Assembly: GCF_001907675.1 (NCBI RefSeq)
Contig: NZ_MPNT01000003.1
Coordinates: 247,323 to 311,322, forward strand
Length of the DNA stretch: 64,000 nt
Direction: 5' to 3'
DNA from: Mycobacterium paraffinicum
Lineage (GTDB): Bacteria > Actinomycetota > Actinomycetes > Mycobacteriales > Mycobacteriaceae
Of this stretch, positions 32,839 through 40,909 are shown piece after piece. The first letter of the stretch is position 1. Each line of letters starts with the position of its first letter. Position numbers and translations under genes: made by a program. Under the pieces are notes generated by a model, which did no database searches, had not been told where the DNA came from, and worked only from the letters and a program-made list of their open reading frames with translations.

Positions 32839-34020
32839 TCACCGCATGCCCGATGACTGCAAGCGTTGCGGCAACCAGGAGGGGGAACCCGCCCGTTGGT
32901 AGATATTCAGGCAGTCGAGCGCGATCCGGTCCCAGGCATAACGAGACAGTGCGCGACTGCGGCCCGCCGAACCCATGCTTTGACACTGAAATTGTTGCGC
33001 GAGAAGGCTTCTCAATGTTGCCGACAACCGACCAGGGGGTTCCGGCCGCAGCACCAGCCCGGTGACGTTGTCCACCACGACGTCCTTGAGCACGCCGACA
33101 CCGTAGGCCACCACCACCACGCCACTGGCCATCGCCTGTAGCGCCGCGGTGGCGCGCGGAGGCTGTCTCGGGGTGCACGCGAGCACGTCCGCGGCTCGCA
33201 GCAGCATCGGCAGTTCATCACCGGAAACGGCGCCCGCGAACTGGACGCGGTCGGACACCCCCAACCCGGCGGCGAGATCTTGCAGCCGGGCGCGCGCCTC
33301 GTCGTGCTCGCGATTCGAGGTTTCTGTCTCCGCCAGCACCAAGTCCGTGGCCGGGACCCTGGGTAGCGCCTTGATGACGGCGTCGAAGCCGTTGCACGGC
33401 ATCGGGTTGGGCGCAAGACAAAGGATGCGATGCAGCTCGGTGCGGGCCAGCGCCGGGCCGCAGGAGTTGAATCGCTCGACGTCCACCCCACTTGTCAAAG
33501 CGGACACCCGGGCCCGGCTGCGGCGCAACCGGCTGAGCGCATCGACGTCATCGGAGCTCTCTCCCGTCACCCACGTCGCGCTGCGCGCCAGCAGCGGTTC
33601 GACGCGGAGCCTTTCGCCCTCCGATGGCGCGTCCCCCGCTGAGGGCGCCGCACCCGTGGTGGCCAGGCCCAGGAAGCTCTGGACGGTCGGTATTTCGCGT
33701 CGCCGGGCGGCCAGCTGGGCGGCCAAACCGCCGAGCCACCCATACGCGTGCACCACGTCGGGCGGCTGGGCGGTCCACTCTCGCGAGAGCGCGCCCGCCC
33801 AGTCGCCGACGTACGGCAGCACGTCTGAGGCCGACTTCGGCGCGGCCGGGCCGACGGGCACCGATAGGGTGCGGTGGCCCTCGACGCCGGTCGCGGCACG
33901 CCGATGAGCCTTGCCGCGGACGAAGTCGGTGACCTCATGCCCACGCGCCGCCAGCGCGGCGCACAGTTGCTGGGGGTCGTCGCCGACGACGTCGTCACCG
34001 CTGACGATCGCTACCCTCAC
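32839..34020 (-). CDS. GT4-type glycosyltransferase homologue lacking catalytic residues
   Basis: A 393-residue GT-B fold protein, clearly paralogous to the active-looking glycosyltransferase at 47839-49059 (shared [26 protein letters not shown] and terminal Y-WDR motifs). The donor-site motif that reads EPFGIVPLE in the paralogue is PPRATAALQ here, so both Glu residues of the E-x7-E motif are lost. The GRLVPRKGF phosphate-binding loop is replaced by APNPMPCNGF. The N-terminal GGQN acceptor/donor loop is also missing. It is probably a non-catalytic partner or a decaying copy, though the frame is intact and a good SigF-like promoter precedes it at 34055-34079. Confidence 0.8.
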   Translation of the reverse strand: MRVAIVSGDDVVGDDPQQLCAALAARGHEVTDFVRGKAHRRAATGVEGHRTLSVPVGPAAPKSASDVLPYVGDWAGALSREWTAQPPDVVHAYGWLGGLAAQLAARRREIPTVQSFLGLATTGAAPSAGDAPSEGERLRVEPLLARSATWVTGESSDDVDALSRLRRSRARVSALTSGVDVERFNSCGPALARTELHRILCLAPNPMPCNGFDAVIKALPRVPATDLVLAETETSNREHDEARARLQDLAAGLGVSDRVQFAGAVSGDELPMLLRAADVLACTPRQPPRATAALQAMASGVVVVAYGVGVLKDVVVDNVTGLVLRPEPPGRLSATLRSLLAQQFQCQSMGSAGRSRALSRYAWDRIALDCLNIYQRAGSPSWLPQRLQSSGMR

Positions 34021-34054
34021 TTCCTACCCCCTCGCGTCTCCATGGCGTGGGGAC

Positions 34055-34079
34055 GTACCCGGCCCGGTATCCGCGAAAC
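34055..34079 (-). promoter_or_regulatory. SigF-type promoter for the glycosyltransferase homologue
   Basis: On the minus strand the sequence reads GTTT-N15-GGGTAC, an exact match to the mycobacterial SigF core (GTTT, 14-18 bases, GGGTA). It ends 34 bases before ATG 34020. Confidence 0.65.
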
Positions 34080-34114
34080 TTTGGCGGCCCTGCGGCTTCG
34101 CCTGGCGCCACGCC

Positions 34115-34139
34115 GTTTCGCATAGCGGATAGCGGGGGC
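34115..34139 (+). promoter_or_regulatory. Weak SigF-like promoter for the CheB-like gene
   Basis: GTTT-N15-GGGGGC lies 57 bases before GTG 34197. The -35 part fits SigF; the -10 part keeps only GGG of GGGTA, so this is a weak candidate. It is back to back with the promoter at 34055-34079. Confidence 0.25.
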
Positions 34140-34196
34140 CCGCGCCGGATCGCTCGCCGGACTGTGGCGTGGCCGTCGTTTTGGGAGACTGAAGAG

Positions 34197-35090
34197 GTGG
34201 CGAGCGACCCGCACCGGCCCGCCGTCGAGTTGGTAGTCCTGCTGGCGTCGGCGGGGGGTTTGGCCGCGTTGTCAATCGTATTGGGCGATCTGCCGAGCGA
34301 CCTGCCGGCCGCCATCGTCGTGCAGCAACACCTCGGCGACCACGACAGCGTGTTGCCGGCGATTCTTCGCCGGGAGACCGCACAGCCGGTCTGTTGGGCG
34401 CGCGACGGCCAGGCACTCGGCCCCGGCCAGACGGTCGTCTGTCCGCCGGGAATGTCGCTGGAGCTGACGGCGGCGGGCCGCTGTCGCCTGCGCGCACTGC
34501 GCGACGTCGGGGCGCGCCGCTTCGACCTGCTGCTGCGGTCGGTCGCGGAATCGTATGGGCCGCGCAGCGTGGCGGCGGTGTTGTCCGGCTCGGGGCAGGA
34601 CGGGGCGGCGGGCACCGCGGCGATGAAGCGGGCGGGCGCGATCGTCATCGCGGAGAGCCCGGACACCGCCCAGTACTCGTCGATGCCGGTGGCCGCCGCG
34701 CGGGCCGGGGCGGACATGGTCTTGCCGATCCACCGGGTCGGCGCTGCACTCACCCGGATCGTCGAGGGCGCGCCGCTGCCGGACGAAGGTCGCGGTATCT
34801 GCTGGGCACCGCCCGCCGAGGACGCCGCAGGCACGACCTCCCCCGCGCCGTGGGGCCACGATCTGGAGAACACCGCGGCGGGCCGGGCCGAACTCGCCCG
34901 ATTGCGCGCCGCCGAACTGGGCCGGCGGCGCAAAGACCTTTCCGCGGGAATCGCGGCCTCCACCCAGTCGGTGGCGATGGCGCGACGCAGGGCCGCGGAG
35001 TCGCGGCGGCGCGCGCAGTTGGCGCATCAGGCGGCCGAGGAAGCGGCCGCGCGGTGGGGCACTGACGCGGCTAGCTCACCACCTCCATGA
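34197..35090 (+). CDS. CheB-type methylesterase domain protein without receiver
   Basis: A 297-residue protein with a CheB methylesterase domain at about residues 10-190 and no N-terminal receiver. The catalytic triad is visible as Ser18 in LASAGG, His45 in QQHLGD and Asp135 in GSGQDGAAG. The C-terminal 90 residues are an Ala/Arg-rich helical tail, probably coiled coil (ARLRAAELGRRRKDL). Classical CheB demethylates chemoreceptors, but no chemoreceptor or flagellar gene is present here. GTG 34197 is chosen for the GGGAG upstream. It converges with the CheR gene, overlapping it by 20 bases. Confidence 0.82.
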   Translation: MASDPHRPAVELVVLLASAGGLAALSIVLGDLPSDLPAAIVVQQHLGDHDSVLPAILRRETAQPVCWARDGQALGPGQTVVCPPGMSLELTAAGRCRLRALRDVGARRFDLLLRSVAESYGPRSVAAVLSGSGQDGAAGTAAMKRAGAIVIAESPDTAQYSSMPVAAARAGADMVLPIHRVGAALTRIVEGAPLPDEGRGICWAPPAEDAAGTTSPAPWGHDLENTAAGRAELARLRAAELGRRRKDLSAGIAASTQSVAMARRRAAESRRRAQLAHQAAEEAAARWGTDAASSPPP

Positions 35091-36912
35091 GCAACAGCGC
35101 ACCCCCGACCGTGCGCTCACCCGACCGAAACGACGTGCACGTGACGCGCACCCGGGTCGGTCGCCCGCGGCGGTTGATCGCGTCCACTTCCGTCTGACCA
35201 CAGCTGTCGGCGTCCACGAACGCATTGCCGATCAACGGCCGCACGTCGTCCAGGGGCAGGCCGATGTCCAAGGCGGTCAGCCTGGTTCCCACCGTCTCCT
35301 CGGACCGCAGGCCCCAAAGCTCTTCGCAACCGCGGTTCCACAGGATCACCGTCATCTCGCGGTCCACCACCACCATGCCCATCCGGACCGAGTCGACCAT
35401 CGAATCGAGGAAGCTTTTCGCCTCGTCCAGTTCGAGGCTGCGCTCCCGCAACATGTCGTTGATGGTGTGCAGTTCGTCGTTGGTGGACTGCAGCTCCTCG
35501 TTCATCGTCTCGAGCTCTTCGTTGGTGGACTGCAGCTCCTCGTTGGTGGTCTCCAATTCCTCGACCGTGGACTGCAATTCCTCGTTGGTGGTCTCGAGTT
35601 CCTCGTTGGTGGACTGCAATTCCTCGTACGCCGCTTCGAGCTGGTGGTTCGTCCGAACCACCTTGTCCAGCAGGGCGCGCGTCGAGCTGACGTCGAAGAA
35701 CACGATCGACACGCCGAGCAGCCCGTTCTCCGCATCGACCAGCGGATTGACGTGGATCTCGAACCACACCGTCTCCGTGCCCGGCCGCTGCCATTTGACG
35801 TCCTGGATCCGCGCCGAGCGCCGCTCCACCTTGGCCTGCTCCAGGTACGCGCGCAGTTCGACCGGACGATAAGACACGTCGAGGTCGCGCAGCAGCCGGC
35901 CGATGTCGCGGGCCGAGAGCCCGAACAGCGTCTCGGCCTGCTGGTTGATCATCGCGACGGTGTCCTCTCCGGTGACCACGATTTGGGCCACCGGGCTGGC
36001 GCGAAAAGCCAAGTCGCGCACTGTCGTCAGGCCGTTCTGGTCGGCGTCGCGGTCGTAGTATCCCCCGGCGGAGTCGTAGCGCTGCATGCCGGTGTGGCTT
36101 CCGATCGCCTTGCGGAAGATGCGGTGTTTCAGGTTCAGCGGGGTGAACCGGTCGCCGTGGCTGAGCAACATCTCGGCGTGGCCCAGGAACAGCGTGCCCT
36201 GTGGCGCCAGTGCAAAATGCAGGCGGCTCAAGACATTTCGCTGAGTTTCGGCGTTGAGGTACATCAGGGTATTGCGGCACACCAGCAGGTCGACGCGGGA
36301 GATCGGCGCATCCTTGACCAGATCATTGCGACCGAAGATCACCGCGCGGCGCAGCTCCTTCTGAAACACGTAGCGGCCGTTGACCCGTTCGAAATAGCGC
36401 GACAGCAGATCAGGCGGCACCGCCTCGACGGACCTGGCGTCATAGGACGCGGCGCGCGCCTCGGTCAGCGCGTCCTCGTCGATGTCGGTGGCATAGATCT
36501 TGACCCGTTGCCGGAAGCCCTCGGCCCCCAGCGCCTCGGCCAGCAGCATGGCCAGCGTGTACGCCTCCTCGCCGGAGGCACATCCCGCGCTCCACACTCG
36601 AATCGGATCGCCGGGACCACGTTCGGCCAGCAGCCGGGGGATGACCTCGGAGCCGATGCACTCCCAGGCCTCCGGATCGCGGAAGAAGGCGGTGACATTG
36701 ATCAGGATGGTGTTGAAGAGCGCCGCGAATTCGTCCGAACTGGCCTGCAGGAAGTCGAGGTATTCCTCGAAGGTGTTGTAGCCCGCCTGATCCATTCGGT
36801 GGCGCACGCGGCGCATCAGCGAGGTGCGCTTGTACCCCGTGAAATCGAAGCCGCGAGAATCCCGCATGTAACGCAGCAGGACCTCGAAAGCCTCATCGGT
36901 CGTGCCATCCAT
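35071..36912 (-). CDS. CheR methyltransferase fused to coiled coil and PAS domains
   Basis: A 613-residue protein. The N-terminal CheR helical domain (about 10-75) is followed by the SAM-binding domain with IRVWSAGCASGEEAYTLA at 104-121 and LLVCRNTLMYLN. A PAS-like domain lies at about 300-410, then a 57-residue coiled coil made of EELQSTN/EELETTN heptads (430-486), then a second PAS domain (about 495-613). This layout is common in CheB/CheR/PAS sensor proteins that end in a histidine kinase; here no kinase domain follows. The protein probably methylates a cytoplasmic target in response to a PAS signal. It is the last gene of a unit with the STAS-HATPase and second CheB genes. Confidence 0.88.
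   Translation of the reverse strand: MDGTTDEAFEVLLRYMRDSRGFDFTGYKRTSLMRRVRHRMDQAGYNTFEEYLDFLQASSDEFAALFNTILINVTAFFRDPEAWECIGSEVIPRLLAERGPGDPIRVWSAGCASGEEAYTLAMLLAEALGAEGFRQRVKIYATDIDEDALTEARAASYDARSVEAVPPDLLSRYFERVNGRYVFQKELRRAVIFGRNDLVKDAPISRVDLLVCRNTLMYLNAETQRNVLSRLHFALAPQGTLFLGHAEMLLSHGDRFTPLNLKHRIFRKAIGSHTGMQRYDSAGGYYDRDADQNGLTTVRDLAFRASPVAQIVVTGEDTVAMINQQAETLFGLSARDIGRLLRDLDVSYRPVELRAYLEQAKVERRSARIQDVKWQRPGTETVWFEIHVNPLVDAENGLLGVSIVFFDVSSTRALLDKVVRTNHQLEAAYEELQSTNEELETTNEELQSTVEELETTNEELQSTNEELETMNEELQSTNDELHTINDMLRERSLELDEAKSFLDSMVDSVRMGMVVVDREMTVILWNRGCEELWGLRSEETVGTRLTALDIGLPLDDVRPLIGNAFVDADSCGQTEVDAINRRGRPTRVRVTCTSFRSGERTVGGALLLMEVVS
35455..35625 (-). repeat. 42-bp coding repeat encoding the CheR-PAS coiled coil
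   Basis: About four copies of an imperfect 42-base unit encode the 14-residue pattern EELQSTNEELETTN. The periodicity comes from two heptads per unit. Copies differ at synonymous sites, so the repeat is old and selected at protein level. Confidence 0.8.
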
Positions 36913-36967
36913 TCATGTCCCGTCCACATCGAGCCTGGCCGAAGAACTTGAACACTACTCGCGGCGG

Positions 36968-37738
36968 TCAGAATCGATCGTCGAGACCGACCATCGCCCA
37001 GACGGCCTTGCCCGACGAGGTGGGAGTGGCGCCCCACGCCCGGCACAGGGCGGAAACGATGGCCAGGCCGGAGACCATTTCCGCACCTCGCCGGGCATCC
37101 TCGTGCCGGACGGGCAACCGGTCGCTGCCATCCTCAACGGCGACGGTGACGGCCTCGCGATAGCTTTCGACGATCAATACCGGGGCGCTGTCGGTGTGGT
37201 CGAGCGCGTTTTCGACGAAGACGGTGGCCACCGTGGTCGCGATGGGAATCACCTCGCGACGGTCCCATTCGGTCAGCCAGTCGGTGACGATGGCTCGGGC
37301 CATCCCGACGGTGCCCTCCGAGCGCGGCAGCTCGGTCCGCGCGCGGCGCCTGATCTGTAGCGACCGGCCGCGGACGGCCTCCAGCGCCGATTCGCGACTG
37401 GCGTGGATGGGCACGTAGCGGGCCACGCCGACGCCGCTGATCGCCCGCCGGACCTCGGGTTCCGGGGAGACGAGCAGGATGGGCACGTCCGGCCAGACGC
37501 TGACATGCCAGCGGGCGCTGGTGAAGACGGTCCAGGCGGAGGCCGTCGGCACGCGGAGCCGCTCGACATCGACGACCACCGCGGGCGGCTCGTCGAGCGC
37601 GGCCTTGATCACCGTGTCGCGCAGGCCCCGATAGGTGGAGCTGTCCAGTACGCCGTCCACCACCAGGATCGGCACGTCCTGTTGCGGGTCCGTGTCGACA
37701 CGGATGGCCGGGCTCGGCTCAACCATCGCGACCACCAT
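36968..37738 (-). CDS. STAS plus HATPase (anti-sigma kinase-like) fusion protein
   Basis: A 256-residue protein that joins a STAS-like domain (about 20-110) to an RsbW-type HATPase domain (about 135-256). The ATPase motifs are VFVENALDHT (N-box with Glu, Asn and His), VEDGSDRLP (G1-like box) and GLAIVSALCRAWGATP plus SGKAVWAMV (G2 region). Joining antagonist and kinase-type domains in one chain suggests an internally regulated partner switch. It lies between two che-like genes, overlapping the CheB gene by up to 20 bases, so it probably takes its input from them. ATG 37726 is an alternative start. Confidence 0.8.
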   Translation of the reverse strand: MVVAMVEPSPAIRVDTDPQQDVPILVVDGVLDSSTYRGLRDTVIKAALDEPPAVVVDVERLRVPTASAWTVFTSARWHVSVWPDVPILLVSPEPEVRRAISGVGVARYVPIHASRESALEAVRGRSLQIRRRARTELPRSEGTVGMARAIVTDWLTEWDRREVIPIATTVATVFVENALDHTDSAPVLIVESYREAVTVAVEDGSDRLPVRHEDARRGAEMVSGLAIVSALCRAWGATPTSSGKAVWAMVGLDDRF

Positions 37739-38726
37739 CGCTCGACAACCGATCGCTGAGCACCCTCAGGGCCCGTTCGGTTTCTTCGGCGAGGCCGGTG
37801 TACCGCGCGTTGAGCGGACCGGGCCCGGCTTTCTCCGCCAGCTGTCGCGCCAATCGGGCCTTCTCCTGCAGGCTGCGCAGGGCCACCCACAGCGCGCCCT
37901 CGACCTCGCAGTCCCGCGCGGCGAGCAGCGCGTCGGCCGTCCAGGCGTGCCCCACCCGGCAGCGGAAGTTGCCCTCGCCGACGGACACCAGGGAGCCGTT
38001 GCAGTCCGGACAGGTGTACCCGGACGGGGCGCCCAGTTGCTCGGTGTCGAAATCGGTCGAAAATCGCGACATCATGGCGATCTGATTCTCGAGCTCCATC
38101 GCGGCGTCCCGGTGCATGTTGTGGTCCTTCGTCTTCTGGTGCGACAGCTCTTTGACGACCGCGCCGATGTCGGCCGCGGCCGCCTCACGATCGAGCACGC
38201 CGGCGTCGCGCGCGTTGGTAGGCATCGCGGGGAACATCGCGTCGGCGGGCGATTGGCCGATGGTGGCGCCCCCGCGCGACCGAATGGCGCCCAGACCCAG
38301 CACGCCGTCGTCGAGCACGCCCGAGAGCAGCACGCCGATCGCGCGGGGGCCGAACGCCAAGGCGACCGAGCGGAACAGCGCGTTGATCGCCGGCCGGTGC
38401 CCGTTCTCGGTCGGGCCCTGGGACAGCACCACGCGGTGCTCGGCGGCCAGCAGGTGGCGGTCGGGCGGGGCGACGTAGATGCGCGCCGGTTCGAGCTTCG
38501 CGCCGTCTTCCGCGGTGACGGCGGGCAGCGGGCCGCTGCGGTCGACGATGCGCGCCAAGACGCTCGGCGCGCCGGGGGGAATGTGCAAGGTCATCAGGTA
38601 GGCGTAGGGCACATCGGGAGACAGCCCCGCCGCCAGCTTCGACAGCGCTTCCACTCCCCCCGCGGAGGCGCCAACCGCTACCACGCCCCGCAATTCGCCG
38701 TTCTCGCCGGCCGCCCCGATCACCAC
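37719..38726 (-). CDS. CheB-type methylesterase with C-terminal zinc ribbon
   Basis: A 335-residue protein with a CheB methylesterase domain (about 12-195), again without a receiver. Triad residues are Ser21 in VGASAGG, His48 in LMTLHIPPG and Asp140 in SGVLDDGV. A C-terminal zinc-ribbon-like motif follows (CPDC at 239-242 and FRCRVGHAW near 255-263), then a helical tail. This tail type occurs in stand-alone CheB-like proteins of soil bacteria. GTG 38726 is the start. A GGGTAG element lies six bases upstream, but its -35 partner is poor. First gene of the unit CheB, STAS-HATPase, CheR. Confidence 0.85.
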   Translation of the reverse strand: MVIGAAGENGELRGVVAVGASAGGVEALSKLAAGLSPDVPYAYLMTLHIPPGAPSVLARIVDRSGPLPAVTAEDGAKLEPARIYVAPPDRHLLAAEHRVVLSQGPTENGHRPAINALFRSVALAFGPRAIGVLLSGVLDDGVLGLGAIRSRGGATIGQSPADAMFPAMPTNARDAGVLDREAAAADIGAVVKELSHQKTKDHNMHRDAAMELENQIAMMSRFSTDFDTEQLGAPSGYTCPDCNGSLVSVGEGNFRCRVGHAWTADALLAARDCEVEGALWVALRSLQEKARLARQLAEKAGPGPLNARYTGLAEETERALRVLSDRLSSDGGRDG

Positions 38727-38798
38727 TTTCGACTACCCGCCTCAATGCCAGGTATTCAACTTCGGTGGGCGTAGCTGTGGGCGATCTCGCAGACCTTG

Positions 38799-38824
38799 GT
38801 TTTCGGTGCGGCCACGGCGGGCAC
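38799..38824 (+). promoter_or_regulatory. Possible SigF-like promoter for the SAP/Rho-N-like gene
   Basis: GTTT-N16-GGGCAC lies 35 bases before ATG 38860. The -35 matches SigF and the -10 differs by one base from GGGTA within its first five positions. Confidence 0.35.
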
Positions 38825-38859
38825 CCTCAGGTGTCTGATCGTGGACAGGAGGGTGAATC

Positions 38860-39117
38860 ATGCCGAACTCGTCGATCAAGAATGAGAAGTTGTACAAGGA
38901 CCTACGCAAGCAGGGCGACTCCAAGGAAAAGGCGGCCCGGATCTCGAACGCGGCGGCCGCACGGGGCAAGTCCTCGGTTTCGCGCCAGGGCGGAAAGTCG
39001 GGGTCGTATCAGGACTGGACCGTCCCGCAGTTGCGGAAGCGCGCGAAAGAGCTTGGGATGTCTGGGTATTCGAGCCTCACCAAAGACAAGCTGGTAGCCA
39101 AGCTGCGCAATCACTGA
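38860..39117 (+). CDS. Small basic protein with Rho-N/SAP-like C-terminus
   Basis: An 85-residue, Lys/Arg-rich protein. The N-terminal half (KQGDSKEKAARISNAAAARG) matches a short family annotated in actinobacteria as DUF7218. The C-terminal half (WTVPQLRKRAKELGMSGYSS) is a Rho-termination-factor-N/SAP-like helix-extended-helix motif that binds nucleic acid. ATG 38860 has a strong ribosome binding site, GGACAGGAGGG. It may be a stress-induced nucleic-acid-binding protein. It overlaps the convergent nucleotidyltransferase gene by seven bases. Confidence 0.82.
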   Translation: MPNSSIKNEKLYKDLRKQGDSKEKAARISNAAAARGKSSVSRQGGKSGSYQDWTVPQLRKRAKELGMSGYSSLTKDKLVAKLRNH

Positions 39118-39689
39118 GCGGTGAGCCCGAGTCGCTCGACCAGCACCAAAAAGGCGACCGCGTAATCGTTGTCGGCGGTGCACGACCGGATGCGCTCCCA
39201 GTCCAGCTGCTCGCGGACGGCGCGCACGGCCGGCAACAGCTTGGCGAAGTCGCAGTAATGCTCGCCCAGCGAGCGCAGTTGCTGGATGAGCACCATCGTC
39301 GGCGGCAAGACAGGCATCCTGACGGCCAGTACGTCGCGCTGCTCGGCGCAGTCCAGGGTCGACGGCTCCACCCGCACACCGTTGAGGCGGTGCAGCACGT
39401 CAACCACCGTGTCGCCGGTGCGCGCCTTGAACAGCCAGTCCTCCGGGGGACGTTCGACGGCGAAGCCCGCGTCGCGCAGCGTCGTCACGGCCTCGTCCAC
39501 GTCGGACTCGGCGACCACCAGATCCACGTCGTGCGTGGGCTCCGGCGCGCCGTAGGCCCACAAGGCGTAACTGCCCGCCAACGCGAAGCGTGGGCCGTTT
39601 TCCTTCAGCGCCGACGCCGCACAGCGCAGCGCGTCCCGCAGCTGCGTGCTGGACGCGGGCGTGTCGACATGGGTCTCGATCGGTGCCAT
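39111..39689 (-). CDS. Nucleotidyltransferase-fold protein
   Basis: A 192-residue protein of the DNA polymerase-beta nucleotidyltransferase fold. The nucleotide-binding Gly-Ser is in LAGSYALWAYG and the metal-binding acidic pair in THDVDLVV. The rest resembles minimal nucleotidyltransferase-type proteins that resolve as antitoxin/toxin-like or tRNA-nucleotidyltransferase-related; no HEPN partner or toxin is adjacent, so it may act alone. ATG 39689 is preferred over a TTG at 39725. The substrate is not predictable. Confidence 0.72.
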   Translation of the reverse strand: MAPIETHVDTPASSTQLRDALRCAASALKENGPRFALAGSYALWAYGAPEPTHDVDLVVAESDVDEAVTTLRDAGFAVERPPEDWLFKARTGDTVVDVLHRLNGVRVEPSTLDCAEQRDVLAVRMPVLPPTMVLIQQLRSLGEHYCDFAKLLPAVRAVREQLDWERIRSCTADNDYAVAFLVLVERLGLTAQ

Positions 39690-39758
39690 GGTGCATAGGT
39701 CATACCCCACTGGCGGCGGGTACAACCTGCGCTAACGCGGCCGACCGTTGGTAAGCCC

Positions 39759-39783
39759 GTTTAACTGGCGGCGAACTGGGCAA
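39759..39783 (+). promoter_or_regulatory. SigF-like promoter before the glycosyltransferase remnant
   Basis: GTTT-N15-GGGCAA, with one mismatch in the -10, ends ten bases before GTG 39794. The same short distance is seen in the glycan cluster promoters. Confidence 0.4.
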
Positions 39784-39793
39784 GTCTTTCGGG

Positions 39794-39964
39794 GTGTCAA
39801 CCGCTTGGCTCAGCGCCTACGAAGCCGCTGTCGTGATCCCCGCCCGCAACGCGTGCTCGGGGCCGACCCCCCCGCGCAGCTGGTCCGGCCGGGCCCGGGC
39901 GCCATACGGGTTTGCTCACCACCTCAGGAAACTGGGGAGATCGGCGGCGGGTGATTACACGTGA
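39794..39964 (+). pseudogene. Probable remnant of a family 2 glycosyltransferase gene
   Basis: A short frame starts at GTG 39794 and encodes 56 residues. Residues 11-19, AAVVIPARN, match the first beta strand and nucleotide loop of family 2 glycosyltransferases. The similarity ends there; the remaining residues look like ordinary out-of-frame sequence, and the frame stops in a GTGA overlap with the acyl-CoA dehydrogenase-like gene. The likely history is an internal deletion that removed the body of the gene. Related bacteria carry a glycosyltransferase, acyl-CoA dehydrogenase and PIG-L genes together, as far as I recall. A short leader peptide is the alternative. Confidence 0.4.
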
Positions 39965-40902
39965 CGGCCGGATTGGTCAGGCATTGGCTGGAGTCGGGCC
40001 GACTCGAGCTGCCACTACCCGCGTCGGGACGCACCACTGAACGCTGGCAACGCCTTTCGTCGTTGGCGGAAGAGAACATCGTGGCGGCCCGGGTCGCCGA
40101 ATCACATGTCGACGCCGTGGCGATACTGCACGAATTGGGCGGTAAACCACCGGAATCCGGGCAGCTCTGGGGCGTCTGGGCGGCCGAATCCCCGGACGCG
40201 GTGCTCACCGCCACCGATGTCAACGGCGCCTTCACCCTGTCGGGCACCAAGGTTTGGTGCTCGGGCGCCGGGTTCTGCACCCACGCCCTGGTGACCGCCC
40301 GCCTCGAAGACGGAACCCGGGGCCTGTTCGCCGTGCAGGTGACGGACGCGAGCGTCAAACCGTTGCCGAGCACCTGGTGGAACGCCGGCATGGCCGGCAG
40401 CGACACCCGGCCGGTCCAGTTCACCAATACTCATGCCGTCGCGGTGGGCGATCCGGGCGACTACGTGCATCGGCCCGGGTTCTGGCACGGCGCGATCGGT
40501 GTGGCCGCCTGCTGGCTCGGCGGCGCCCGCCGGGTGGCCGACCCCCTGTACCGTTGCGCCGGAAGCGAATCCGCCGACGCATATTCGTTGGCGCACCTCG
40601 GCGCTGTAGACGCCGCGCTGGCCGCCGGCGACGCGGTCTTGGCCGCCGCCGCGGCGCAGGTCGACGCCGACCCGTTCGACCGGGCCGGCACCGCGCAACT
40701 GCTGGCCCGCCGCGTACGCACGGTCGTGGAACATGCGGTCGACGAAGCCATCACCCGCACCGGGCGCGCGCTGGGACCGGGGCCGCTCTGCCAGGACGGC
40801 CGGCACGCCCAGCGAGTGGCCGACCTGAGCATCTACATTCGGCAAAGCCACGCCGAGCGCGACCTCGCCGAGCTCGGTCGGCTCGCGGGTCGCCAGCGCT
40901 GA
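39961..40902 (+). CDS. Acyl-CoA dehydrogenase-like protein, short form
   Basis: A 313-residue flavoprotein-like protein, about 70 residues shorter than typical acyl-CoA dehydrogenases. The middle beta domain is recognisable (WGVWAAESPDAVLTA then GTKVWCSGAGFCTHALV), and a C-terminal helical bundle follows. The usual N-terminal helical domain is reduced and I cannot point to the catalytic Glu, so the activity may differ from acyl-CoA oxidation. It starts at GTG 39961, coupled to the upstream remnant, and is followed after seven bases by the PIG-L gene. The pair probably belongs to a small metabolite or glycan-modification pathway. Confidence 0.75.
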   Translation: MTAGLVRHWLESGRLELPLPASGRTTERWQRLSSLAEENIVAARVAESHVDAVAILHELGGKPPESGQLWGVWAAESPDAVLTATDVNGAFTLSGTKVWCSGAGFCTHALVTARLEDGTRGLFAVQVTDASVKPLPSTWWNAGMAGSDTRPVQFTNTHAVAVGDPGDYVHRPGFWHGAIGVAACWLGGARRVADPLYRCAGSESADAYSLAHLGAVDAALAAGDAVLAAAAAQVDADPFDRAGTAQLLARRVRTVVEHAVDEAITRTGRALGPGPLCQDGRHAQRVADLSIYIRQSHAERDLAELGRLAGRQR

Positions 40903-40909
40903 GGACGCC

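Noticed and set aside
35455-35625. Short regular repeats, considered as CRISPR or minisatellite
   Set aside because: The units are contiguous, in frame, and encode a well-known coiled-coil heptad pattern; there are no spacers.
38733-38738. Minus-strand GGGTAG just before the second CheB gene
   Set aside because: The only -35-like element is GTTG at 18 bases; too weak to call a promoter, though a short leader would fit.
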